Assembly: GCA_963810525.1 (NCBI GenBank) | Contig: CAWENB010000003.1 | Location: 930,001-994,000 of the forward strand | Direction: 5' to 3' | DNA from: JAICLK01 sp963810525 | Lineage (GTDB): Bacteria; Patescibacteriota; Saccharimonadia; Saccharimonadales; UBA4665 | DNA: 64,000 bases | In this document: in pieces, positions 25,665 to 33,556 of the stretch | Layout of the letters: the number at the start of each line of letters is the position of its first letter | How positions within the stretch are numbered: position 1 is the first letter of the stretch | Position numbers and translations under genes: made by a program | Notes under the pieces: generated by a model | What the model was told of the DNA's origin: nothing | The model's input: the letters and a program-made list of their open reading frames with translations, nothing else | The model's database searches: none

Positions 25665-26785
25665 TATTGCGCCGCAGCAGCTTCAAACGCTTGTGTTGGG
25701 TTGAAACTACGGCCGTTGACGTTCTGTACTTTTGGGTGACCCTGAGAATCTTCCAGACCATACATGTAATGCCCTGGCCAGTCCTGCAGTGTAAATATGT
25801 AACGCTGGGTGACATTTGCGCGGACGAAATGATGTGTTAGCTCCTGGCTCACTGTTTCGGCTTGTCGGGCTATGCTTACGGCGTGTTGCCCTTCCGTAGG
25901 TGCACCCATTTCGGTGAGCCAGATTTCCGTGTTCGGCCGACCATGAGCTTTGAGTACATCGTAAATCGTCGGCATGTCCGGCAGACTCGGATCACCTTCA
26001 ATTTGGGTGTAAGCACTCCCCGGATTTGGCTGGTCGGGCAGTTCCCTGGCATAGGGGTGAAGGCAAACGGCATCATAATCCGTAAGGCCGGAGTTGAGGA
26101 CCGCCGCCAGAAAATCGACCGGCGACAAATTGCCTTGACTCGATTCACTCGCTGCTAACCCGCCTATTGCGACTGTTGCATGTTTGTTGATTGCGCGGAT
26201 TGCGCTGCTAGTCTCGCTGAAGAGTGCGGCATATTCTGCCGGATTAGCCCCACCGGGTGATGTGTTTGCTTCATTCCACACTTCATGCCAGATAGAAATA
26301 TCGTCATCATATTGCTGGTAGCGCTTCGTTGCCCTGCCTGCAAAATCAGCAAAAATGTCGATGTTCTGTGGGCGACTGGTGTATATTCCGCGGAATTGTG
26401 GCGGTTGATTTGCATATGGGGTGTAGGTAACAGTCGCCATTACACCTAATTTTCGCTCGGCGGCCGCCCGCATGATGCGATCGATAGGTTCCCAGCCGTG
26501 CACTGATTGTAGGAGTCCATCCCAGTCAAAGCGTATCGCAGTAGCGCCTAATGACTTGACGCGGTCAAGGCGGTGACCAATTTCTTCCTCGGGCAAACCA
26601 AACAAACTATCACTGAGGGCGAGACCAATTACTTCAGATGAAGCGCCGCGTGTAGCGGTGGGCTGAGCGCTACTCCCGTTCGCGGTAGCATGGCCGCCGT
26701 TGCTGTTTGAACAGCCTGCTTCCAGTAATCCTAAAGCTGCTACAGTTGTAAGAGCGATAAAGCTCCGGCGACCAAGTTCACTCAT
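25661..26785 (-). CDS. Secreted glycoside hydrolase-like protein with twin-arginine/lipoprotein-type signal
   Basis: 374 residues from the ATG at 26783-26785. The N-terminus has RRSFIALTTVAALGLLEAGC: a twin-arginine pattern followed by a hydrophobic core and a Cys that might be lipidated, although Glu at -3 is not canonical for a lipobox. A Ser/Thr/Gly-rich linker leads to a clan A (beta/alpha)8 domain with acid/base Glu172 in EVWNEAN and nucleophile Glu292 in WLTEMGAP. It is a distant paralog of the neighbouring convergent hydrolase. Substrate unknown. Confidence 0.75.
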   Translation of the reverse strand: MSELGRRSFIALTTVAALGLLEAGCSNSNGGHATANGSSAQPTATRGASSEVIGLALSDSLFGLPEEEIGHRLDRVKSLGATAIRFDWDGLLQSVHGWEPIDRIMRAAAERKLGVMATVTYTPYANQPPQFRGIYTSRPQNIDIFADFAGRATKRYQQYDDDISIWHEVWNEANTSPGGANPAEYAALFSETSSAIRAINKHATVAIGGLAASESSQGNLSPVDFLAAVLNSGLTDYDAVCLHPYARELPDQPNPGSAYTQIEGDPSLPDMPTIYDVLKAHGRPNTEIWLTEMGAPTEGQHAVSIARQAETVSQELTHHFVRANVTQRYIFTLQDWPGHYMYGLEDSQGHPKVQNVNGRSFNPTQAFEAAAAQY

Positions 26786-26979
26786 AAGTAACAGTTTATC
26801 GGTACATATTTTAAATAACAATATTTTTAAGTCTACAAACTCATGTGTCTATAGGTATCCAAAATATGTAAGCCGATGTTTTTCCTTTTAATTCTGTTCG
26901 CATTAAAGTCAGACGATATGGTTTAATGGACGATCTTAAGTTCTCACGTTCGAGCTCAAAGCACATGGGCTGCAAGTGG

Positions 26980-28149
26980 CTAGCATACGTGTCTGGCTAA
27001 TAGCTTTTCAATATTTTCGGCCATTAATTCGATTGAAAAGTTTTGGGCTGAAGATTGAGCTGCTTGAGCCATTTTGCGCGCCAGGTTTTCATCGCTCAGT
27101 AGCCGTGTTGCCTGCTGTGCAATTTGTTCGGGGCTGTGAGGGCGCACTAGAAACCCGTTTACGCCGTCTTGCAGCCAATCGCGAATGCCGCCGACGTCCG
27201 CAGCAATGACTGGTCGTCCGACGCTCATTGCCTCGATGCCTACCTTGCCGAACGTTTCGGGCCAGGTAGACGGCAGTACGAACAGGGTGCTTGAACGGTA
27301 CTCTTTGGCTAATTGTTGCGAGTTCACATGACCTACGAATTGTACGGATCGTTCTAGCTTCAGTTTTTTTACGAGTTTTTTCAGGTCGTCACCATAATCG
27401 CCTTCTCCTACAATGCGGAACTGTGCCGTTGGGATCGCCCGCAAAATTGCAGGCATGGCGCGAATTACATCATCGACTCCCTTGAATTTTTCCAGACGGC
27501 CGACGTATAACAGTACCGGCGGGTCATATTGCAGTGGCGATGTCGGAAGCATGCTGGCGCCGTTTGGAAAGTAGGTGGCCGGGTACCCTTCGTGTTCCAA
27601 TATTCCCCGAGTATAATTGCTTAGTCCGACAAATTCGTCAACGTTTCGAAAACCGATCCGGTAGAATAGGCCTGTGACATTTTCTAGGTAGAAATAACGC
27701 AGTTTACCGCTCGGGGTGAATTTACGTACGTCGTAATCGCCGTTTTTGTAGGCGTTTTGCGGCAAAAACCAGGGAAGTAGTGCCTTAGTAAAGACTTCCG
27801 GCCCGTGTACCATCAGTACGGTCGGATAGCGTTTAAGTAAAAACAATACAGCCGCGGTCGGTTGGCCCATGGTGTGCAGTAATACAATGTCAGGTTTGAA
27901 TTCACGTAGCACCCGCCTGGTGACGCGGTATGCATCGTAGTTAAAGGTTCCGTAGATGATTTTTTTAATGCCGCGTTCCGGTATAGCGGCAAATTCGTAG
28001 TCGCTGAAGTGCGCCCGCTCGGGCTTGACATTGCTCGATATGGTTCGAACGCTATGACCGTGAGAGCGCAATATTTCGTTGGTGAGGACAATGCCGTTTT
28101 CAGCTCCGCCTTGCGGGTAACCGGAACTTACGATTCTCAGGATTTTCAA
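26980..28149 (-). CDS. Family 4 glycosyltransferase
   Basis: A 389-residue GT-B enzyme. N-terminal MKILRIVSSGYPQGGAENGI, donor-lobe strand PVLLYVGRLEKFKGVDDVI, and the site STWPETFGKVGIEAMSVGRPVIAADVGG. It is the last gene of a minus-strand group with the TupA-like enzyme and the flippase, 32 nt after the former. The three together probably extend and export a surface glycan unit. Confidence 0.9.
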   Translation of the reverse strand: MKILRIVSSGYPQGGAENGIVLTNEILRSHGHSVRTISSNVKPERAHFSDYEFAAIPERGIKKIIYGTFNYDAYRVTRRVLREFKPDIVLLHTMGQPTAAVLFLLKRYPTVLMVHGPEVFTKALLPWFLPQNAYKNGDYDVRKFTPSGKLRYFYLENVTGLFYRIGFRNVDEFVGLSNYTRGILEHEGYPATYFPNGASMLPTSPLQYDPPVLLYVGRLEKFKGVDDVIRAMPAILRAIPTAQFRIVGEGDYGDDLKKLVKKLKLERSVQFVGHVNSQQLAKEYRSSTLFVLPSTWPETFGKVGIEAMSVGRPVIAADVGGIRDWLQDGVNGFLVRPHSPEQIAQQATRLLSDENLARKMAQAAQSSAQNFSIELMAENIEKLLARHVC

Positions 28150-28181
28150 TGTCTCTTCCCTTCTAATTAACGGTGCGCCAG

Positions 28182-29045
28182 CTATTTTTTGAAGCCGGAT
28201 AAGTCCAGCATTTTGCCCATTTCAACGTCAGCCACGCCGATGTACGGAAGGCCTTCAAGCGGCGTAAAAGAAATCTCTCCGAAGTATACCGCGCCATGTA
28301 CTGAATACAGATCCACGCGAGCGTATGGCAGATTTTTCGATAATTTTTCAGCGACGTTCACTAAATCTGCCAAATTATCGGGTTTAGGTGAGTCTTCGGT
28401 AGTGCCGTCGATGACCGTAAACGGCATTTTACGCCATTCCGTGTCGTAAACCGCCACTTTATGCCCGCCGTTTGAGCGGTCGTAATGGAATTCAATGGTT
28501 CGCGGTATTCCATTAAAGCAGCTTATTTTATAATCGCGCAGTTCGCCGGATTCATCCTCCATGTATTGTTCGCATATGAGGCGTGGGCGGAGGTATTTAT
28601 ATTGCTGCTCCCTGAAGAAAGTGTAAAAATTTTCGCTCAGCCAGCGGCTTGCTTCCCTCTGTAATTCGGATTTGTCGAGTTTTGATTTATCCTTGCAGAT
28701 GTAATTGTAGCCAGAACCATGCGTTGCCTTTAGGACAAACTGCTCGGGCAGTTCGTCAAGGGGAACATCTTCGAATCGGTCCCAGTTTCCGATGATCGGT
28801 ATTAAGTACTTTTCGCCGATAGTTTGTTTCACGAAATCGCGTACTGCATACTTATCGGCATACATACCAAAGTTTTCCAAGTGCCCGTACATTTTTATCC
28901 ATGTCATTTTTTCGGAAAAGGTTTGGGGATTGTGTGTACGCGGCCATCTTTTTCGCCGTTGCAAATACAGCAGACGCAAAAATATATTATCGGGGATGTA
29001 TATAAAGTACTTTTCGGGTACGACGTTAGATAATTTCAAATTCAC
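28182..29045 (-). CDS. TupA-like ATP-grasp protein
   Basis: 287 residues from the GTG at 29043-29045, which overlaps the flippase stop (GTGA) and follows a GAAGGA ribosome site. The sequence RTHNPQTFSEKMTWIKMYG, LPEQFVLKATHGSGYNYIC and DYKISCFNGIPRTIEFHYDR is typical of the TupA-like ATP-grasp family, first known from teichuronopeptide synthesis, which joins amino acids to uronic acids of surface polymers in an ATP-dependent way. Here it may amidate or decorate the glycan built by the neighbouring transferases. A longer upstream frame to 29159 overlaps the flippase and is not preferred. Confidence 0.85.
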   Translation of the reverse strand: MNLKLSNVVPEKYFIYIPDNIFLRLLYLQRRKRWPRTHNPQTFSEKMTWIKMYGHLENFGMYADKYAVRDFVKQTIGEKYLIPIIGNWDRFEDVPLDELPEQFVLKATHGSGYNYICKDKSKLDKSELQREASRWLSENFYTFFREQQYKYLRPRLICEQYMEDESGELRDYKISCFNGIPRTIEFHYDRSNGGHKVAVYDTEWRKMPFTVIDGTTEDSPKPDNLADLVNVAEKLSKNLPYARVDLYSVHGAVYFGEISFTPLEGLPYIGVADVEMGKMLDLSGFKK

Positions 29046-30349
29046 CTGCTTCCTTCTATTAATTCCGCCACACCCTTTCTTATATGTACAGTATATGTTT
29101 TGAAAATAAATATGCAACCGATTGTTAATGAAACTATTCCGCCCAGGACAAACCCCCAACCGATGCCGGCCAGGCCAAGCGGCTGCACCAGCAGTAAGCT
29201 GAAGAATATAGTGGCAATGGAGTTAGACGCAGTCGTAACAAGCATAGCGGTGAGGAGTTTATATTGTTTAAACAAGGAGTTAATAAGGGCTCCCGCTAGC
29301 ACCAGTATGCCGCCGCAGCACATGATTCGAAGCGTACCGGTAGCGCCACTACTGTAATCGGACCCGAACAGTCGTAAGAAAAGCGGTGCAGCAATCGCCA
29401 AGACAATGATAATGGGCAGCAATAAACCATAGGCAAATTTGACAGCTGTTCGCAGGTGCTCGATAATGTGTGCTTCGTCGTTCGCGGCCTCAGCAAGTAA
29501 GGACTGCGCGGTCGAAAACGCGACTGTGTACAGTAGATTGGCGATCGTAATGACGATATAAAAATAAGCCGCCGCAGTCGTGCCTAATGTATTGATGACT
29601 ATTAACGGTAGCGACGAATCGGGCAGCAGGTTTAATATGCCGCCGATGTACATCACGAATCCATATCGTCTGATTTCTTTCAGTATGCCTATGTCAAGCC
29701 GCAGTGATGGCCGGTAATTATAGTATTTGGCCAGTGCCCCAATGCTTAAGCTTACGTTGAATACCTGTGCAATGCCCGTAAACATGAAAATTGTCATTGG
29801 GCCGCCGCTATGAATCGCGAACGGTAGGCACATCTTTAGGGCACTGAACAAAATATTGATTATGATAACAAGCGACGTCCGTCGGTAGGCGATCAGTGCA
29901 GCATTCGTCAGGGTGTTCCATGTAGTGAAGATTGTAAATATTATGAAGCTTGCAGAGTAGAGTGCATTATGTCTGACAAACGCGAGCTGTGACGACAACA
30001 CCGGGATTAGCAGGCAGAATAATCCGGCAGCCAACCCCGAGGCCAATGCTGAAATGATTAAGCCATTGCTGATTTGCTCGCTTTGACGCTCGGCTTTCGG
30101 TAAAAATCTTATGAATACTGTGTCGAAGCCGGCCAGTCCGAACAATGATATTAGGCTGGACATGGAAAGCAAAGTTGTGGCAAGGCCAACCACGTCCGAC
30201 CGATAGGAACGAGCGACGACGGTCCAAAAGACAAATCCAAACAACGCCGTAACGCCGGCTGATACCATAAGATTCAGTGCATTGGCAATGAGGGAATTAT
30301 TTCGCAGAATTCCCCGGGAACTAAACCGTAGACGACTCCCGAATAACAT
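29042..30349 (-). CDS. Polysaccharide flippase (Wzx/MATE-like)
   Basis: A 435-residue membrane protein with about 12 hydrophobic helices, in the MOP exporter superfamily. The N-terminal region with LNLMVSAGVTALFGFVFWTV and the AGFDTVFIRFLPKAER loop is typical of oligosaccharide flippases that move lipid-linked repeat units to the outer face. It is the first gene of a three-gene minus-strand unit with TupA-like and GT4 genes. The 256-bp region to the divergent gene at 30606 should hold both promoters. Confidence 0.82.
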   Translation of the reverse strand: MLFGSRLRFSSRGILRNNSLIANALNLMVSAGVTALFGFVFWTVVARSYRSDVVGLATTLLSMSSLISLFGLAGFDTVFIRFLPKAERQSEQISNGLIISALASGLAAGLFCLLIPVLSSQLAFVRHNALYSASFIIFTIFTTWNTLTNAALIAYRRTSLVIIINILFSALKMCLPFAIHSGGPMTIFMFTGIAQVFNVSLSIGALAKYYNYRPSLRLDIGILKEIRRYGFVMYIGGILNLLPDSSLPLIVINTLGTTAAAYFYIVITIANLLYTVAFSTAQSLLAEAANDEAHIIEHLRTAVKFAYGLLLPIIIVLAIAAPLFLRLFGSDYSSGATGTLRIMCCGGILVLAGALINSLFKQYKLLTAMLVTTASNSIATIFFSLLLVQPLGLAGIGWGFVLGGIVSLTIGCIFIFKTYTVHIRKGVAELIEGSR

Positions 30350-30605
30350 GTTACAGCTAGTATCTCACCTCTGTGTCAAAGAGGCAAATAATCGAACGCA
30401 AGTTTGTACATAAATTCACATTTTCTGCGGCGGGAATATTCACATACTGTCGCCGACTTATTAATAAGATTTCGCGTACTTGTGATGAAACTTGGTTCAA
30501 AACGTATGCAGCCCTTGCCAACAGAGAGGGCGTTCGTTAAAATGAATACAATATAAGCGACTTGGCAAAGTTGCATAAATGTATTAAAGAGGATTGAGTT
30601 CAAAG

Positions 30606-31256
30606 GTGAATGAATTATCATCATCCGTTATGGGGGAAGGCGAACAAGCTTTCTGCCAACACGCCCATGACGAGAACATGGTGGCGGCGGCACTCTCTGA
30701 TCCGCTGAATGCAAATGGGTTTATGCGGCAACTGCCAGTGCTTATTGAGGTGGGCGATGTTGATACTATGCATGATTGGCTGCGCGGAAGCGTTGGCCAA
30801 GTGGCGCTTTTAGGTGAAATCACACCAGCTACAGCCATAGCGGTCATCCGAGATTCTGATGTTGTCATGAGTGCGGCTATTTTGACCGGTAAACGGCATG
30901 GTCTCGCGTCGGACCCCGTTCACGATATAGATGGTTTTGGGGCTACTCTAATACGGGTCGGCCGGCAACGTAATCAAAATCTTTCTCGAGCTTCGCTGCG
31001 TGATTATATCTCGCAACACGCAGCGCTGTACCCGCGTTCCTTCACCGGTTCAGATGTAGAACGGGGCTTTGTCGAAGGCCAGCAGGACTGCTACGTCGCT
31101 CTTGAATGCGCCCTTGCCGAGTTGGCTCCTGTTGATTTTAACAACGCGAGCCCCGATGATTTTATTGCGTCGTTTGGATTATGCGGAGAATGCAGCTTTT
31201 ATGATGCTGGGGGCGCAGAATTATATACATGGTCATGTGCCCGAATTTACGACTGA
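30606..31256 (+). CDS. Possible TDO/IDO-superfamily heme dioxygenase, N-terminal part
   Basis: About 216 residues from the GTG at 30606 (a TTG at 30594 lies too close to the AGAGGA site). No domain is recognised in this part by itself. The overlapping +1 frame (31069-31689) continues as a well-formed protein whose end resembles the heme-binding part of tryptophan/indoleamine 2,3-dioxygenases. I infer one gene of about 360 residues split by one extra base, most likely in about 31110-31190, since beyond that the first frame loses protein-like character. The neighbouring flippase is divergent; the IS256-type element starts 128 bp after the gene. Confidence 0.45.
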   Translation: MNELSSSVMGEGEQAFCQHAHDENMVAAALSDPLNANGFMRQLPVLIEVGDVDTMHDWLRGSVGQVALLGEITPATAIAVIRDSDVVMSAAILTGKRHGLASDPVHDIDGFGATLIRVGRQRNQNLSRASLRDYISQHAALYPRSFTGSDVERGFVEGQQDCYVALECALAELAPVDFNNASPDDFIASFGLCGECSFYDAGGAELYTWSCARIYD

Positions 31257-31689
31257 TATACAGCCTTTCTTCTTTGAAGTCGAAGATCTTCCTGCGCCAA
31301 GCGCCACGCAGCAGCCGTTCCTTGTAGTGGAAAGTATCATGCGGGGTTTAGAGAATCAGAGTCCAGTCTACGTCGAACACTTTTTAAACACTTTTCCCCT
31401 GTTGCCTTACCCTCAGCGGCAATTATGGTGTGAATTTGTTTCAACAAATAAAAGAAGCTACGCAGCCTTTATTAACGATCCTGAGTCACCGCTATCTCCG
31501 GGCGCTCGAAAGACTCTGTCCGATCGGTTAACTCAAATATGTAAGCTGATGGACAGGTGGCGCGGGAAACACTTGAAGGATGCTGTTACGAGTTTTGTTG
31601 AGCATCGCCCTGAAGGCGCGCGCGGCGGAGGTGGTGGAAATGATACGTGGTTACTGCATTACAATAATGCCGCACGTGGGAGAGCGTAG
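31069..31689 (+). CDS. Possible TDO/IDO-superfamily heme dioxygenase, C-terminal part
   Basis: The meaningful portion begins at about 31165 (DYAENAAFMMLGAQNYIHGH). Near the end, RWRGKHLKDAV (His codon 31570-31572) followed 15-20 residues later by a glycine-rich loop ARGGGGGNDTWL has the layout seen in tryptophan 2,3-dioxygenase and indoleamine 2,3-dioxygenase, where the His ligates heme and the Gly-rich loop closes over the substrate. These enzymes open the indole ring with O2. No ribosome site or start fits this frame on its own. Assignment is by pattern only. Confidence 0.4.
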   Translation: MSKASRTATSLLNAPLPSWLLLILTTRAPMILLRRLDYAENAAFMMLGAQNYIHGHVPEFTTDIQPFFFEVEDLPAPSATQQPFLVVESIMRGLENQSPVYVEHFLNTFPLLPYPQRQLWCEFVSTNKRSYAAFINDPESPLSPGARKTLSDRLTQICKLMDRWRGKHLKDAVTSFVEHRPEGARGGGGGNDTWLLHYNNAARGRA

Positions 31690-31817
31690 TTCTTGAGTAA
31701 TACGGACAAGCCAAGGGCATATTAATAGTCTAAGTAGCAACTAAACTTAGAATAAATAAAGTTTTATAAAAGTCACTGAATCAAACGTCTATTTTACAAC
31801 GCATAAATGCCTTTTTA

Positions 31818-32906
31818 GGCTTAATAACAAAAACTGGTTGCTGCTAGCGCTTTAAGACGGACAGATTTCTTTGTCATTGTTTTCGTTATTCTTGTAAGTA
31901 CCAACTAAACAAGGAGTAACGAAGATGACTCGAAAGAGCTGTCCGTCTTGCTATTGTACCAACGTAAAGAAAAACGGTGTGAGGAACGGTCTACAGCGCT
32001 ACGTCTGTCGTACCTGCCGTCGGTCATGGAGCAGTAAAGGCCGCCCTGGCCGTAAGCGAGCTACCCTATGGCACCAGTATGCCTTTGACGGTCGTACCGT
32101 GAACAGCTTGGCTAAAGAATACCGGAAAAGTACCGGTTGCATCCGCGCTCAACTCAATGGCTACAGCCCGCCACGCATCATCCAGAAACCGCGTACCGTA
32201 GCCGTCATAATGGATGTTACCTACTTTGGGGACTGGGGCCTCCTGGTTGTTATTGACCCATATGCAGTGGCGACGCTTGGTGAGAATACGGTGCTGTATT
32301 ACGCCACGGTAGACGGGACAGAACGCACCGTAGATTATGAGGTTGCAACAGATACGATTGAAGCAATGGGCTACAGTATCCTGGCGGTCACCATTGACGG
32401 CAGACGAGGCGTACGGACTATGCTGGAGGGCAAAGGCATACCGGTCCAGCATTGCCAGTTTCACCAGCTTATGACCATCACTCAATGTCTGACCAAGAAG
32501 CCACGACTGACGCAAAATATTGAGTTACGAGCGCTTGCCTTAACGCTCGCTCGGACAGACGAACTAACGTTTGAGGATGCACTCGCTGGTTGGTACAAGA
32601 AACATGGGGCATGGCTCAAGGAGCGTGATCCGGTCACCAAAAGATATGCCCATGAGCGTACCAGAAGAGCTTATTTTTCCTTGTGTCGCAACCTACCATA
32701 TCTGTTCACCTACCAAGCCGATTACATACAGGAAAGTGGCATACGAGTAGCCAACACAACGAGCCCATTAGACGGAAGATTCGGCGTCTGGAAAGACAAG
32801 CTCATACCCCACCGTGGAGCCTCAAAACAACGAATAATTACGATCCTCTGGAGTTTCTTCTCTAGAAAAACAGATTAGAGTAGACACCAGAATTTGGTGT
32901 TAAGCC
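31818..32906 (+). mobile_element. IS256-type insertion sequence (Zn-ribbon variant), copy A
   Basis: 1089 bp, bounded by GGCTTAATAACAAAAACTGG at the left and the inverted repeat of GGCTTAACACCAAATTCTGG at the right (16 of 20 match). The ends were fixed by comparing with the copy at 62688-63776, where sequence identity stops at the same bases. Flanking octamers are CCTTTTTA and GATTTTTA, agreeing at 6 of 8, so the target duplication here is imperfect. One transposase gene occupies most of it. Confidence 0.93.
31925..32878 (+). CDS. Transposase, IS256-type with N-terminal zinc ribbon
   Basis: 317 residues, identical to the protein at 62716-63669. The N-terminus has two CxxC pairs (CPSC near residue 6, CRTC near 28) forming a zinc ribbon, then an HTH-like region. 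The catalytic RNase H-like domain has candidate acidic residues in IMDVTYFGDWG and AVTIDGRRG; the usual third Glu position reads TTSPLDGRFGVWKDK, with Asp rather than Glu. It would cut and join the 20-bp ends of this element. AAGGAG lies 8 nt before the ATG. Confidence 0.9.
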   Translation: MTRKSCPSCYCTNVKKNGVRNGLQRYVCRTCRRSWSSKGRPGRKRATLWHQYAFDGRTVNSLAKEYRKSTGCIRAQLNGYSPPRIIQKPRTVAVIMDVTYFGDWGLLVVIDPYAVATLGENTVLYYATVDGTERTVDYEVATDTIEAMGYSILAVTIDGRRGVRTMLEGKGIPVQHCQFHQLMTITQCLTKKPRLTQNIELRALALTLARTDELTFEDALAGWYKKHGAWLKERDPVTKRYAHERTRRAYFSLCRNLPYLFTYQADYIQESGIRVANTTSPLDGRFGVWKDKLIPHRGASKQRIITILWSFFSRKTD

Positions 32907-32919
32907 GATTTTTAATCCT

Positions 32920-33500
32920 TCTCCCGCAATTCCCCAAGCGGCAGCTCGTGGGAGTGAAGTCCCTCCCCGCATCCGTATAGCTTTCCGGGTCCACCAAGGG
33001 TCCGTATACTAATGGCCATGACCGTGTATCGGCGAATGGCCCATTGCGTATTCTCCTGTGACTACCATTTGGTATGGCCAACCAAATATCGACGCAGCAT
33101 TCTCAATGAAGGGGTTCAGGGCTACCTCAAAGAGTTCTTACGCTCCTGGCCCGAGCACCATGCCGATGTCATCCTCTCAAAGAAGTGAAATACGATCAAG
33201 ATCACATCCACCTGTTGGTCTCAATACCCCCAACAAGACCGGTCGGGATGGTCGTCCGGACACTGAAAACTTCCACGGCGCAAGCCCTGAATGACAAGTT
33301 TCCCCATCTCCGTGCAGTCTACTGGGGCACCAGAAGTATTTGGCCGGCCGGCTACTTTGTCAGCACAGTTGGTATTAACGAGGATGTAATTCGTCGATAC
33401 ATTCAAAACCAGGGACAGGATGATGCGGGGCAAACTAACGTGAAGTTAGTTTGAGCTAAGAGATACCCCGAGTGGAAACTCGGGGAGGTTCATTATAGTT
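32920..33500 (+). mobile_element. IS200/IS605-type element (TnpA only), approximate limits
   Basis: Contains a Y1-transposase frame plus subterminal hairpins: on the right CAAACTAAC-5 nt-GTTAGTTTG (33431-33453) and CCCCGAGT-GGAA-ACTCGGGG (33466-33485), on the left an imperfect hairpin near 32931-32953. Such hairpins are the single-strand recognition sites of IS200-type elements. Exact ends cannot be fixed without a second copy. It abuts IS256-type copy A. Confidence 0.65.
33012..33454 (+). pseudogene. tnpA: IS200-type transposase TnpA with frame break
   Basis: The first frame (33012-33188) encodes YRRMAHCVFSCDYHLVWPTKYRR, the N-terminal Y1-transposase pattern, and ends at TGA 33186. The -1 frame from about 33183 continues EVKYDQDHIHLLVSIPP, giving the HUH metal site (His-Ile-His), and later VSTVGINEDVIRRYIQNQ with the nucleophilic Tyr, ending at 33454. 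Joined, the product is about 147 residues, the usual size. One missing base around 33180 (TCAAAGAAG) explains the break; programmed -1 frameshifting is possible but no strong slippery heptamer is present. All catalytic residues are kept. Confidence 0.75.
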
Positions 33501-33556
33501 TGCTAGTGAAAAACACATTTCAAATACTAATGTGATGCTTCGCCCAAAAGATTAAG

